In this document: piece by piece, positions 8,241 through 16,622 of the stretch | How positions within the stretch are numbered: the first letter of the stretch is position 1 | Layout of the letters: every line of letters starts with the position of its first letter | From: CAZHCA01 sp964530825 | GTDB taxonomy: Bacteria > Bacteroidota > Bacteroidia > Chitinophagales > Saprospiraceae | Direction: 5' to 3' | DNA: 64,000 nt | Assembly: GCA_964530825.1 (NCBI GenBank) | Contig: CAZHCA010000024.1 | Coordinates: 1-64,000, forward strand | The notes under the pieces: generated by a model | The model's input: only the letters and a program-made list of their open reading frames with translations | Told to the model about the DNA's origin: nothing | Databases searched by the model: none | Position numbers and translations under genes: made by a program

Positions 8241-9143
8241 CTATTTGCTAGGGCTCCTTCGCAAAAATACGACCAGGCTCGCTAATGCGAAACCCAATAG
8301 AGCGCCTGAAAGCCCCCGCTTCAGAATGGGGCCCGCTGCGAAACGCGCTTTGGGCAGGACCAGAAAATTATCGACCGGTGTGGCGTTGTTGGGCTGAAAG
8401 AGCTCATTCTGGATTTGTGATTTGCGCTTCATCAGTTCGCGAGAGAACTGGAAGAGATCATAGGCGTCTTTACCAGTGCTGTTTTCAATCTTGACCGAAC
8501 TGGCGGTTTCGGCGCCTTCAGAGCTATCACCATTTGCATAGACGTTGGTTAGGACCGAATCAACGGTCTTCAGTTTGCGCTCAACGAAAATAAGCTCCTC
8601 GCGTAAAAGGTCTTTCTTGTGTTCCAACCGGTCGGCAATAAAGGGATTGCTATTGAGGAATTGGGTCAATCCTGCGCGCAAGCTATCGGCAGCAATCGGC
8701 TGCTGCATAGTCAGGGTGACCACCATTGGCTCTTTGCGGTAGGCGTAATTTTCAACGAACGGTTTGCCGCGCTCGTCGGTGATCTGGATGCTGGTGATAA
8801 AGCGAGCCTGCTCTTCGTTGAGGGACATGAGGTCGGCAACTTGATCGTACTGGCCGTACTGGATCAGTGCATTGAGCTTTTTACCCATCTCGCCGAAAAT
8901 TTTGGGATGCAGCTCGTTGTAAACATAGGTAGTTTGTAACTGGTAAGCCTGGGCGTCCAGGTACAGCAAACCAATGGCGACGGCAGCAAACCCGCCCATC
9001 AGCGGCCAACTGATACGCCAGTGACGAGTAATTACCTGCTGGAAAAATTGGAGGGCACGGGTGAGTTGTACACTCCACCACTGGGCATGGTTTTGGAAAT
9101 CTTGCCAGGTTAGTATGTCGCGCTGCCGCGGTTCTTTGGTCAT
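8241..9143 (-). CDS. Wzz/chain-length-determinant-like inner-membrane protein
   Basis: A 300-residue protein with one N-terminal membrane helix (about 45-62) and one C-terminal helix (about 277-293) enclosing a roughly 210-residue, charged, probably periplasmic domain with helical stretches. This is the topology of polysaccharide co-polymerases that set chain length. There is no cytoplasmic kinase domain. Sequence motifs are weak, so the call rests mostly on topology and location between sulfotransferase and polymerase genes. It is transcribed opposite to the genes on both sides, with 37 bases to the convergent sulfotransferase and 128 bases to the divergent polymerase. Confidence 0.65.
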   Translation of the reverse strand: MTKEPRQRDILTWQDFQNHAQWWSVQLTRALQFFQQVITRHWRISWPLMGGFAAVAIGLLYLDAQAYQLQTTYVYNELHPKIFGEMGKKLNALIQYGQYDQVADLMSLNEEQARFITSIQITDERGKPFVENYAYRKEPMVVTLTMQQPIAADSLRAGLTQFLNSNPFIADRLEHKKDLLREELIFVERKLKTVDSVLTNVYANGDSSEGAETASSVKIENSTGKDAYDLFQFSRELMKRKSQIQNELFQPNNATPVDNFLVLPKARFAAGPILKRGLSGALLGFALASLVVFLRRSPSK

Positions 9144-9271
9144 AGATCAGATACGGTTGCTCGGTCAGGAAATTAGGGCTTTTGCCAAAGGTCTGCAATC
9201 TTTGCGCGTCATTCTGATTGCGTTCTGGTAAGCACTCCATATTTTGCTGCTGCTAAAAAGAAACGGATGCT

Positions 9272-10519
9272 ATGGATACACCTTCGCCATACCCTGTTGC
9301 TCGTGTCGGCCCGGGAACATTGCTGCTGGTCGGATTCTATTTCTTCAATACTTTCCTGCTACCCGCCGGATTACTATACACGACGTTGTTGACGCCGCTC
9401 TTCCTGTGGTTTACCTTGCAGCGGGGTGCTTTTCGGTTCTGGACGGTTTACCTGATGTTGTCCGGAGCGGTGGCTTGGTATCATGCCGGAACGGGTGCTG
9501 ATATGCAGGTTTATGCCCGATCTTACCTATTGCTTACCAGTGTAGTCGTTTTTACCCTTTGGGCATATTTTTTTTTGTTGGAAAACAGCGATCTGTTGGG
9601 CCGCTTTTTCCGGGAAGCGGCCCTCTATAATACCATTTTTACGGCTTTTGCGCTGGTGATCATAGCTCTACCCGGGTTGCGGTCCTGGCTCTGGTCTTTT
9701 GTGCCCATTCACCCGGCAGTGCCTGCCATACCACGTTTAAAGCTGCTGGTTTACGAGCCCTCCTTTTATTCCTTCCAATTGGCGCCGATTTTCTTGTTTT
9801 TTCTGATGGCTTATCTTTTTGAGCGTGGGCAGCAATATCTTACGGGTTTAATCCTGGTCGGCTTTTCCCTGTTGCTTTCCCTGTCGTTCGGAGTGTTGGG
9901 CGGGTTGTTTATCGCTGTTTTCATCGTGCTCTTGCTGCATATTCGCCGATTGTTTTTTCGGCCCAAGGTCTTTTTTCTGTGCCTGGTGTTATTGACAGTG
10001 GGCGCTTCAGCGCTTTTCTTGTTGGTCCAGTTTTTTCCATTCCATCCCGTGTTTGTTCGGTTGGATAAGCTAGCCGAGGGCAACGACACCTCGGCTAACG
10101 GTCGTACCTGGGAGGCTTTATTACTCGCCTGGCAGATCCTGGGAGAGAGCAATTACTTGCTGGGCGCCGGTATCGGACAAGTGAAAGAAACGGGTGCCAG
10201 GGTTATTGTGGAGTACTATCAATACGAAGGTGACTGGGCCGACCTTGTACGATTGCCAAATACCGTCGCCGAAACCATGGCAACTTTTGGCTTGTTAGGG
10301 GTTAGCGTACGTATTATTGTCCAGGTCGGCCTTTTTTTCTACACGCAGGTCTATTGTAACTATTTCCGGTTGGCCTTGTTCGTGTTTTTGTTCATATATC
10401 AATTTACAGGTAGCTACCTAACCAATATTTATGAGTACCTGGCTTGGCTTCTAGTATTCCTTCCGGTTTTTCCCCGCTTTGATAAAAACCAGGTGCACAA
10501 AATAAATTCTGGAGCATGA
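9272..10519 (+). CDS. O-antigen polymerase/ligase-like membrane protein (first of two)
   Basis: A 415-residue polytopic protein with about 10-12 membrane helices. A long soluble loop around residues 265-330 contains NGRTWEALLLAWQ and LLGAGIGQV, resembling the large periplasmic loop of Wzy and WaaL proteins. It starts at ATG 9272. Its stop overlaps the next gene's ATG (ATGA), indicating an operon with the two glycosyltransferases that follow. Whether it polymerises repeat units or ligates the chain to a carrier cannot be told from sequence. A second protein of this type lies at 12875-14230. Confidence 0.75.
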   Translation: MDTPSPYPVARVGPGTLLLVGFYFFNTFLLPAGLLYTTLLTPLFLWFTLQRGAFRFWTVYLMLSGAVAWYHAGTGADMQVYARSYLLLTSVVVFTLWAYFFLLENSDLLGRFFREAALYNTIFTAFALVIIALPGLRSWLWSFVPIHPAVPAIPRLKLLVYEPSFYSFQLAPIFLFFLMAYLFERGQQYLTGLILVGFSLLLSLSFGVLGGLFIAVFIVLLLHIRRLFFRPKVFFLCLVLLTVGASALFLLVQFFPFHPVFVRLDKLAEGNDTSANGRTWEALLLAWQILGESNYLLGAGIGQVKETGARVIVEYYQYEGDWADLVRLPNTVAETMATFGLLGVSVRIIVQVGLFFYTQVYCNYFRLALFVFLFIYQFTGSYLTNIYEYLAWLLVFLPVFPRFDKNQVHKINSGA

Positions 10520-11595
10520 AAGTGCTGATGCTGGCGCGGTCCAACTTGTTCACCGACCCCGGCGGGGATACAGTGCAGGTTCAGTGCACGGCGCACGAGC
10601 TTCGTCAGCTGGGGTGTACGGTTGATATCAATCCCATTCCGGCACGGTACGACCGGTACGGTATCGTCCATTTTTTTAATCTTATTACGCCGCAGGTTAT
10701 TCTCCGGCACATACCTAAACTACACTGTCCCTTTGTAGTTTCACCCATTTACGTCAGGTACGGTGAGTATGAGGGATTGCACAGGGGCGGAGCACTTGGG
10801 TTGCTCAACCGCACGCTTCCCCCGGATGGGATCGAGTACGTTAAAACAGTAGGCAAATGGGTGCTGAGAAAAGGGCCACCAGGTAATATCCATTATTTAT
10901 TGAGGGGGCATTGGCGCTCTATGCGTCTGATCATGGAAAAAGCCGCTTGCCTGTTGCCGAACTCTACGAGCGAATACCGTCGCCTACAGGCGGATTTCGG
11001 TATAGAAAAACCCTATGTGGTGGTCCCGAACGGAGTGGATGCCGGCCGGTTTAAACCGCCCACCGTCAGGGAGCGGGCGGGCGTTCTTTGCGTTGGTCGG
11101 ATCGAAGGGCGTAAAAATATCCTCAATCTGATCCGGGCCATTAATCCGACGGGACTTCCGTTGTACCTGATCGGCGCTCCGGCCGTCAATCAACCCCGCT
11201 ATAAAGCAGCCTGTCGGCGTGAGGCCGGAAGGAATGTTCATTTTTTGGGACCTCTGCCACAGGAGGAATTAGTAGCGCATTACGCACGGGCGCGTGTTCA
11301 CGCCCTGCCGAGTTGGTTTGAAACTACCGGCCTGGTATCGTTGGAAGCGGCGATTTGCGGTTGTAACCTGGTAGTCGGTGACCGCGGTGATGTACGCGAT
11401 TATTTTCAAAACGACGCTTGGTATTGCGAACCCGGCGACCCGGTTTCTATCCAGGCGGCCATTGAGAAAGCTTACCAGGCTCCTCCTGGCAATCGGCGCT
11501 TAGTGGCAAGGATTAAAACCGAATATACCTGGCAAAGAGCGGCGGCCCATACGATGGCCGCTTATGAGCAGGCGCTAAAAAACGCATCATCATGA
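10516..11595 (+). CDS. GT4-type glycosyltransferase (GT-B fold)
   Basis: A 359-residue GT-B glycosyltransferase. VVVPNGVDAGRF at about 173-184 marks the interdomain region. AGVLCVGRIEGRKN begins the nucleotide-binding half, and ETTGLVSLEAA gives the E-x7-E pattern that holds the sugar nucleotide. It has ATGA overlaps with both the upstream polymerase and the downstream glycosyltransferase, so it sits in the middle of a tightly coupled trio. Donor and acceptor are unknown. Confidence 0.88.
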   Translation: MKVLMLARSNLFTDPGGDTVQVQCTAHELRQLGCTVDINPIPARYDRYGIVHFFNLITPQVILRHIPKLHCPFVVSPIYVRYGEYEGLHRGGALGLLNRTLPPDGIEYVKTVGKWVLRKGPPGNIHYLLRGHWRSMRLIMEKAACLLPNSTSEYRRLQADFGIEKPYVVVPNGVDAGRFKPPTVRERAGVLCVGRIEGRKNILNLIRAINPTGLPLYLIGAPAVNQPRYKAACRREAGRNVHFLGPLPQEELVAHYARARVHALPSWFETTGLVSLEAAICGCNLVVGDRGDVRDYFQNDAWYCEPGDPVSIQAAIEKAYQAPPGNRRLVARIKTEYTWQRAAAHTMAAYEQALKNASS

Positions 11596-12707
11596 AGGCT
11601 AATCGGCCACTTCGCATAGGCATCTTGGGCTCGCGTGGTATCCCCAATGCTTACGGCGGGTACGAACAGTTCGCCCAGCACTTAGCGCCGGCTCTGGTGG
11701 AGCGCGGTCACCGGGTCTGGGTATACAGCTCTAGCTTGCATCCTTACCAACAACCGGAGTGGCGGGGGGTCCGGATCGTTCACCGGCTCGATCCCGAAAA
11801 CCGCCTCGGTACGTTCGGTCAGTTCCTGTACGACTATCACTGTCTGCGCGATGCGCGAAGCCGCAACTACGATGTGCTCATGCAGCTCGGGTACACCAGT
11901 AATACCATTTGGATTCCGCTGTGGCCGCGCAAGGCGGTCAACATTATCCATATGGATGGTCTGGAGTGGAAGCGCAGCAAGTACAAAAAGCCCGTGAAGC
12001 AATTTTTAAAGCAGCAGGAAAAGCGGGCGGCAAAGGGCGGCGACGTTCTTGTCGCCGATTCACCGGCTATTCAGGATCACTTACAACAAGCTTACGGTAA
12101 AAAAGCAGTTTACATCCCCTACGGAGCCACAACTGATATCCGACCCGTGGAAGATCATCTTACCTTACACGGTCTACAACCCTACCGTTACCACCTGGTT
12201 ATTGCCCGTTTTGTACCCGAAAATCACCTAGCTGAAATTATTCAGGCGCATCTGGCGGCAGCATTAAACTTTCCCCTGGTATTGATCGGCCATCCGTCGG
12301 GCCGCTATGGGGAGCAGCTACGCCAGACGTTTGCATCGGAGCAGGTGCGATTTTTAGGCGGCATTTACCAATTCGATCGGTTGAACAGTTTGCGTTATTA
12401 TGCGCGCTTATATCTGCACGGCCACTCGGTCGGTGGCACCAACCCATCTTTACTGGAAGCCATGGCCTGCGCCACACCCATTTGTGCACACGATAATGTA
12501 TTCAATAGGGCGGTATTAGGTGGCGATGCCCAATTTTTCAGTGATATTGCTCAGCTTGCATCCATCCTTCGAAATCCACTACCAGCCGCCGCATATCAGC
12601 GCCAGGTGGCCGCTAATTTGTCCAAAGTTCGGGAAAACTATCATTGGGAGAGCATCGTGGATCAGTTTGAGGAGTTATTCCGTGCGGTTGCAAATTTTGA
12701 TAGTTGA
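11592..12707 (+). CDS. DUF1972-type glycosyltransferase (GT4-like)
   Basis: A 371-residue GT-B protein. The N-terminus, GILGSRGIPNAYGGYEQFA (residues 9-27), is the signature of the DUF1972/rhamnosyltransferase-like glycosyltransferases. HMDGLEWKRSKY and VGGTNPSLLEAMAC later in the chain match the same family. The start overlaps the upstream stop by 4 bases. A 167-base gap follows, carrying the second copy of the dispersed repeat. The family transfers deoxyhexoses or hexoses to lipid-linked glycans; the exact sugar is not deducible. Confidence 0.88.
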   Translation: MKANRPLRIGILGSRGIPNAYGGYEQFAQHLAPALVERGHRVWVYSSSLHPYQQPEWRGVRIVHRLDPENRLGTFGQFLYDYHCLRDARSRNYDVLMQLGYTSNTIWIPLWPRKAVNIIHMDGLEWKRSKYKKPVKQFLKQQEKRAAKGGDVLVADSPAIQDHLQQAYGKKAVYIPYGATTDIRPVEDHLTLHGLQPYRYHLVIARFVPENHLAEIIQAHLAAALNFPLVLIGHPSGRYGEQLRQTFASEQVRFLGGIYQFDRLNSLRYYARLYLHGHSVGGTNPSLLEAMACATPICAHDNVFNRAVLGGDAQFFSDIAQLASILRNPLPAAAYQRQVAANLSKVRENYHWESIVDQFEELFRAVANFDS

Positions 12708-12810
12708 TCGTTTAAAATATTGTTTGCCAGTAGGTTAAGTTGTGTGTCAGTATGCCAGCCAAATGCGAAGCCAAAAAGGAAAAAAGGTCGTCGAGCCGCC
12801 CAACCAATCG

Positions 12811-12833
12811 AAATCCCCTTTTTTGAGGAGGTA
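12811..12833 (+). repeat. 23-bp dispersed intergenic repeat, copy 2
   Basis: It differs from the copy at 4857-4879 at one base, with T replacing the fifth C. It lies between the stop of the DUF1972 glycosyltransferase and the start of the second polymerase-like gene. The remaining gap sequence (12708-12874) shows no gene. Confidence 0.6.
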
Positions 12834-12874
12834 ACCAAAGCTAAATCGGGTTATTTTACTGCATAATAATTTTA

Positions 12875-14230
12875 TTGCGCTCTGCGCTCCACCAAGCATG
12901 TTGTATTTTGTTTTTAACCCATCGTGTTAGTCAGGTTTTTTGCTGCCTCATTCCCCTGAGTCTCTGCTTTTCTTTATCGCTGAACACCTGGATGATCATG
13001 GCTTACGGAGTATCGGTGTTGCTGCAACCCCATCTGGGCGAACGGATCAAGCGCTTAAGAAATAAGCCGTGGATCTTTTTATTCTGGGGATTGTACGGCT
13101 GGCACCTCTTGGGTATGATATGGACGGAAGAGTTAGCAGTAGGGCAGTTTATTTTAGAGAAAAAAGCATCTCTGCTGGTGCTGCCGCTCTTACTGGGTTT
13201 GGATGCTTCCTGGCGGGAGCGCACTTTATCGGATTTTTTATTAGTACTGGCAGTGGGCTGTACGGTACTTTTCTGGGGCTGCTTGGCAGCTGCCACCAGG
13301 CGGTATATGATTACGCAAAACCCGGGAGAGTTTTTCTACCATCAGCTCGGATCGCCCATCCCCAATTTTAGCGCCATTTATCAGTCGTGGTACGCGCTGG
13401 TGGCCTTAGCGGGGATACACTATCTACAGAACAAGCCGCTTCCTTGGGTTATTGCGCCGTCTGCCTTGCGTTGGGGGTTAGCAGCCTCTCTGGCACTGAG
13501 TATTGTTTTATGGTCTTCCAAACTCTTTATCGTACTAACCATAATCTATCTGGTAATGGTCCTCGCGCGTCGTCTGCGCGGGCGCTCCGCTTGGGTATGG
13601 GCTGCTGCTCTTGCTATTTTAATATTCGGCGTTGCCGCCTCGGAAATTCCCCGTACCCGCTTTCAACAGATTCTCGATTCTGAATTTGCCATTCTGGAGC
13701 AGGATCAGTACCGCTGGGATACCCCTTTTAACGGACTTACCCTACGCTTGGTCTTTTGGAAATTTGGCTGGGAAATCCTGAATGAAGAGCAGGCCTTCTT
13801 TAGCGGGGTCGGTCCCGGTGATGCTCAAAACCTGATGAATGCCACCCTGCGCGAGCACCAAATGTATCTCGGCAATCCCGAATTGGGCGACCGGGGGTAC
13901 TGGGACCATAATTTTCATAACCAGTACGTAGAGTTGGCGGTACAGACCGGTTTCGTTGGGGTGCTCTTGTATCTGAGTTTGTTGTATCGCGGGGCTCGAA
14001 GGGCTTTTCCATTGGGCCTTACCCACCCGTTAGCTTTTTTCGTTGCTACCGTAATGGCATTTTCTCTGTTTGAAAGCTTATTGGAGCGGCAACATGGAGT
14101 CGTTTTTTTCGCTTTTTTCCTCAGCTTAATACCAATTCTATCTACTTATGGACGCACCGAAATCCGAATTGAATCCGCTACGAGGACCGCTGACCGGAAG
14201 CAGCGTGCGCCCGTTCGAAAATCTGGCTGA
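12875..14230 (+). CDS. O-antigen ligase/polymerase family membrane protein (second of two)
   Basis: A polytopic protein of up to 451 residues. LRLVFWKFGWEILNEEQAFFSGVGPGDAQ and NFHNQYVELAVQTGFVGVLLY match the Wzy_C/O-antigen ligase consensus, including the HNxY-type loop motif. The first codon taken here is TTG at 12875. An in-frame stop lies a short way upstream and no ATG precedes the first hydrophobic segment, so the start is uncertain. The 3' end overlaps the downstream sugar-phosphate transferase by 83 bases. Two Wzy/WaaL-like proteins in one locus suggest one polymerase and one ligase; this is an inference. Confidence 0.82.
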   Translation: MRSALHQACCILFLTHRVSQVFCCLIPLSLCFSLSLNTWMIMAYGVSVLLQPHLGERIKRLRNKPWIFLFWGLYGWHLLGMIWTEELAVGQFILEKKASLLVLPLLLGLDASWRERTLSDFLLVLAVGCTVLFWGCLAAATRRYMITQNPGEFFYHQLGSPIPNFSAIYQSWYALVALAGIHYLQNKPLPWVIAPSALRWGLAASLALSIVLWSSKLFIVLTIIYLVMVLARRLRGRSAWVWAAALAILIFGVAASEIPRTRFQQILDSEFAILEQDQYRWDTPFNGLTLRLVFWKFGWEILNEEQAFFSGVGPGDAQNLMNATLREHQMYLGNPELGDRGYWDHNFHNQYVELAVQTGFVGVLLYLSLLYRGARRAFPLGLTHPLAFFVATVMAFSLFESLLERQHGVVFFAFFLSLIPILSTYGRTEIRIESATRTADRKQRAPVRKSG

Positions 14231-14867
14231 TTTGTTATGCACGTATGGCAAAATCCGCAGCAGTCGATTCTACCTGACCAAAGGAATCCTGGATGGTGGT
14301 GTTGCCGGAGGCTTGCTGCTTTTGGTGCTTTGGTGGCTATTGCCGTTGCTGATGCTGTTGGTTTGGTTGGATTTGGGCCATCCGGTTTTTTTCATTCAGG
14401 AGCGCATCGGAAAGAACAACCGTTGCTTCCGTTGTTACAAGCTGCGCACGATGCGGGAAACGCCATCTGAACTCAGCCGGCTAGGGGCTTTTTTACGCCA
14501 CACAAAACTGGATGAGATCCCTCAATTTTTCAATGTCTTGCGGGGCGAGATGAGCGTCATCGGTCCGCGACCGCATATGTTAGCCGATCATGTGGCTTTC
14601 TCCCGTCTCGTGGGTCCGGGCTACCACTACCGGCATCTGGTAAAACCTGGTATCACCGGTCTGGCACAGGTCAATGGGTACGAGGGGCCGGTGACTTCAC
14701 CCCAGGTACTGGAAGGCCGGATTTTCCATGATTTATCGTATATTCAGAATTGGACACTGGCTTCCGAGATCCGCATTCTTTGGAAAACGCACTGCCTTAT
14801 ACTGCGCGGCTTTCTGCGCCGACCGGGATTACCGAGAGAAGAACGTTCTCTACTACGCAACTCCTGA
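14148..14867 (+). CDS. Undecaprenyl-phosphate sugar-1-phosphate transferase (initiating PGT, WbaP/PglC-like)
   Basis: A 239-residue bacterial sugar transferase that would place the first sugar phosphate on undecaprenyl phosphate. A membrane-embedded hydrophobic segment lies at about 51-74. It is followed by FIQERIGKNN, YKLRTM (97-102), LDEIPQ (121-126, containing the catalytic Asp-Glu pair), VIGPRP (137-142) and PGITGLAQVNG (167-177). The stretch between RTM and LGAFLR is shorter than in many relatives. About 40 residues precede the membrane segment, without the extra helices of WbaP. ATG at 14148 lies inside the end of the preceding gene. This gene defines the locus as a Wzx/Wzy-type assembly pathway. 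Confidence 0.9.
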   Translation: MDAPKSELNPLRGPLTGSSVRPFENLADLLCTYGKIRSSRFYLTKGILDGGVAGGLLLLVLWWLLPLLMLLVWLDLGHPVFFIQERIGKNNRCFRCYKLRTMRETPSELSRLGAFLRHTKLDEIPQFFNVLRGEMSVIGPRPHMLADHVAFSRLVGPGYHYRHLVKPGITGLAQVNGYEGPVTSPQVLEGRIFHDLSYIQNWTLASEIRILWKTHCLILRGFLRRPGLPREERSLLRNS

Positions 14868-14894
14868 TTTTTTACACCGATCTAAACTAAGCCT

Positions 14895-15815
14895 ATGCCA
14901 TTGCAGAAATCGGCGGTTCTGAAAACCTTACTGTATTTCGATATCTTTTCCTACCCGCTGCGTGCGCAGGAAGTCCACCGCTTTTGCCGGTCAAAATCCA
15001 ATCCGGCAGCAGTAGCGGATTGCTTACAAGAATTGGAGCAGGCACAGTTGGTCTACTGCTTTGAAGGCTATTACACTATGCGCAACGAAGAGGCGCTCAT
15101 CCGGCGCCGGAAGGTCAATCAAGCTTACTCCCTGGAGATAATGAAAAAGGCCCGGAGGAACGGGCAGCTGCTGGGGCAATTCCCTTTTGTGCGGGCAGTA
15201 GCGATTTCGGGCTCCCTATCTAAAAACGCAGCCAGCGAAGGTGCTGATATCGATTATTTTATCATCACTAAGCAAGGGCGATTGTGGGTTTGCCGTACGC
15301 TTTTGCATCTATTCAAAAAGCTTACTTTCCTGGCGGGACGCCAGCACGATTTTTGTATGAACTACTTCCTTGACGAGGCCGAATTAGAGCTCAAAGACAA
15401 AAACATTTTTACGGCGGTAGAAAGCGCAACGATCATCCCGGTTTACGGCCCTGCGGCCGTTGAGCGCTTTTTCCGGGATAACTGGTGGGTCGGCCATTTT
15501 CTACCTAACCAGCCAGCGCCAAAGAACTATCGGCAGGTAGACGACCGTAAAAGTACAGGTAAGCAGGTGGCAGAGGCCCTCTTCCAAGGCGCCTGGGGAG
15601 CTTACTGGAACCGGGTATTTAAAAGCTTTACGACTCGGCGCTGGCGCAGAAAATTTAAAAAGCAAGGCTACCCTATGGAATACTTTGATCACGATTTTCG
15701 GTCGACGGAAGGCGAGTCGAAGAATCACCCTTTTGACTACCAGCGAAAAGTGCTGAAGGCATACCGGGAACGGATGGAAGCCTTTGCCCTGATCACACCG
15801 GAAGTCCACCCTTAA
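14895..15815 (+). CDS. Nucleotidyltransferase-fold protein of a surface-polysaccharide locus
   Basis: A 306-residue protein with a winged-helix-like N-terminal region (1-75) and a nucleotidyltransferase core: AISGSLSKNAASEGADIDYF, with Gly-Ser at 106-107 and D118-x-D120. This is the GS-x10-DxD signature of the Pol beta superfamily. The roughly 150 residues that follow are basic and of unknown fold. Because an intact GS...DxD is visible, catalytic competence is plausible. The role could be attachment of a nucleotide to a small molecule or protein, but no substrate can be named. The next gene (sulfotransferase) starts 15 bases downstream. Confidence 0.75.
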   Translation: MPLQKSAVLKTLLYFDIFSYPLRAQEVHRFCRSKSNPAAVADCLQELEQAQLVYCFEGYYTMRNEEALIRRRKVNQAYSLEIMKKARRNGQLLGQFPFVRAVAISGSLSKNAASEGADIDYFIITKQGRLWVCRTLLHLFKKLTFLAGRQHDFCMNYFLDEAELELKDKNIFTAVESATIIPVYGPAAVERFFRDNWWVGHFLPNQPAPKNYRQVDDRKSTGKQVAEALFQGAWGAYWNRVFKSFTTRRWRRKFKKQGYPMEYFDHDFRSTEGESKNHPFDYQRKVLKAYRERMEAFALITPEVHP

Positions 15816-15830
15816 GAAAAGCCAATACGG

Positions 15831-16622
15831 ATGAAAACCATCATCGCTTGGTCTAAGTATGCTGCAGTTGCCTTTTACGATGGCTACACCCGGTTTTTTG
15901 ACGGGGCGCGCCCACATTTCCTGTTGGTCCTGGGGCACATGCGTTCGGGATCGAGCCTGCTCCATCATCTGTTGGTCGAGCATCCGGACCTAGATGGGGA
16001 GGGCGAGCAGAATCGACCCTATACCGACAGGCGCGATCTGGCGTGGTGGCAGCTACGCTACCGGAAGCAATGCTGGCTCTGGCGTCCGGGTGTTCGTTAT
16101 TTAGTTGACCAGGTCAATCACAACTACCTGACGCCCCAACCTGAGCTGCTGACTAGGGCTACAGTAAAAGTGATCTTCCTGGTGCGCGAACCCGGACCTA
16201 GTGTGGCGAGCATGCTGCGTCTTTCTGCCCAATACTACAATGGCCATTGGACCCTTGAGCAAACCAGGGCGCACTACGAGGAACGTTATACCTACCTGGG
16301 CGACCTGAGCGTGCGGATTGCTTCCGGTCGGGGGCTACTCCTGACTTATCGTGACCTTACCGAATACAGCGAGGATTGTCTTGCTGCCGTACAACGCTTT
16401 CTGGGCTTGAAAAAACCATTTACGGTGAATTACCGCCAACGGGAATTCACTGGAAGGCGAGGTGACCCTGCCGGGCGCATTTCTACTGGCTACATTCTAC
16501 CTGCCCGGGAAGCGGTGGCGAAAGTCCATTATCCCACAACGGAAAAACTAGAGAATAGCTACCGAAACTGTTTTGATCAACTCCAGCACCTCTACTGGAA
16601 AAACCAATTGGATGAAGTATAG
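15831..16622 (+). CDS. Sulfotransferase family protein
   Basis: A 263-residue protein. LLVLGHMRSGSSLLHHLL (residues 31-48) is the PAPS 5'-phosphosulfate loop. VKVIFLVREPGPSVASML is the 3'-phosphate site. The middle is shorter than in heparan-type enzymes, and it differs clearly from the sulfotransferase at 7343-8203, so the two probably act at different positions or sugars. It ends inside the next gene's start (ATG at 16612), which implies translational coupling to the SPASM-type radical SAM protein. Confidence 0.85.
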   Translation: MKTIIAWSKYAAVAFYDGYTRFFDGARPHFLLVLGHMRSGSSLLHHLLVEHPDLDGEGEQNRPYTDRRDLAWWQLRYRKQCWLWRPGVRYLVDQVNHNYLTPQPELLTRATVKVIFLVREPGPSVASMLRLSAQYYNGHWTLEQTRAHYEERYTYLGDLSVRIASGRGLLLTYRDLTEYSEDCLAAVQRFLGLKKPFTVNYRQREFTGRRGDPAGRISTGYILPAREAVAKVHYPTTEKLENSYRNCFDQLQHLYWKNQLDEV

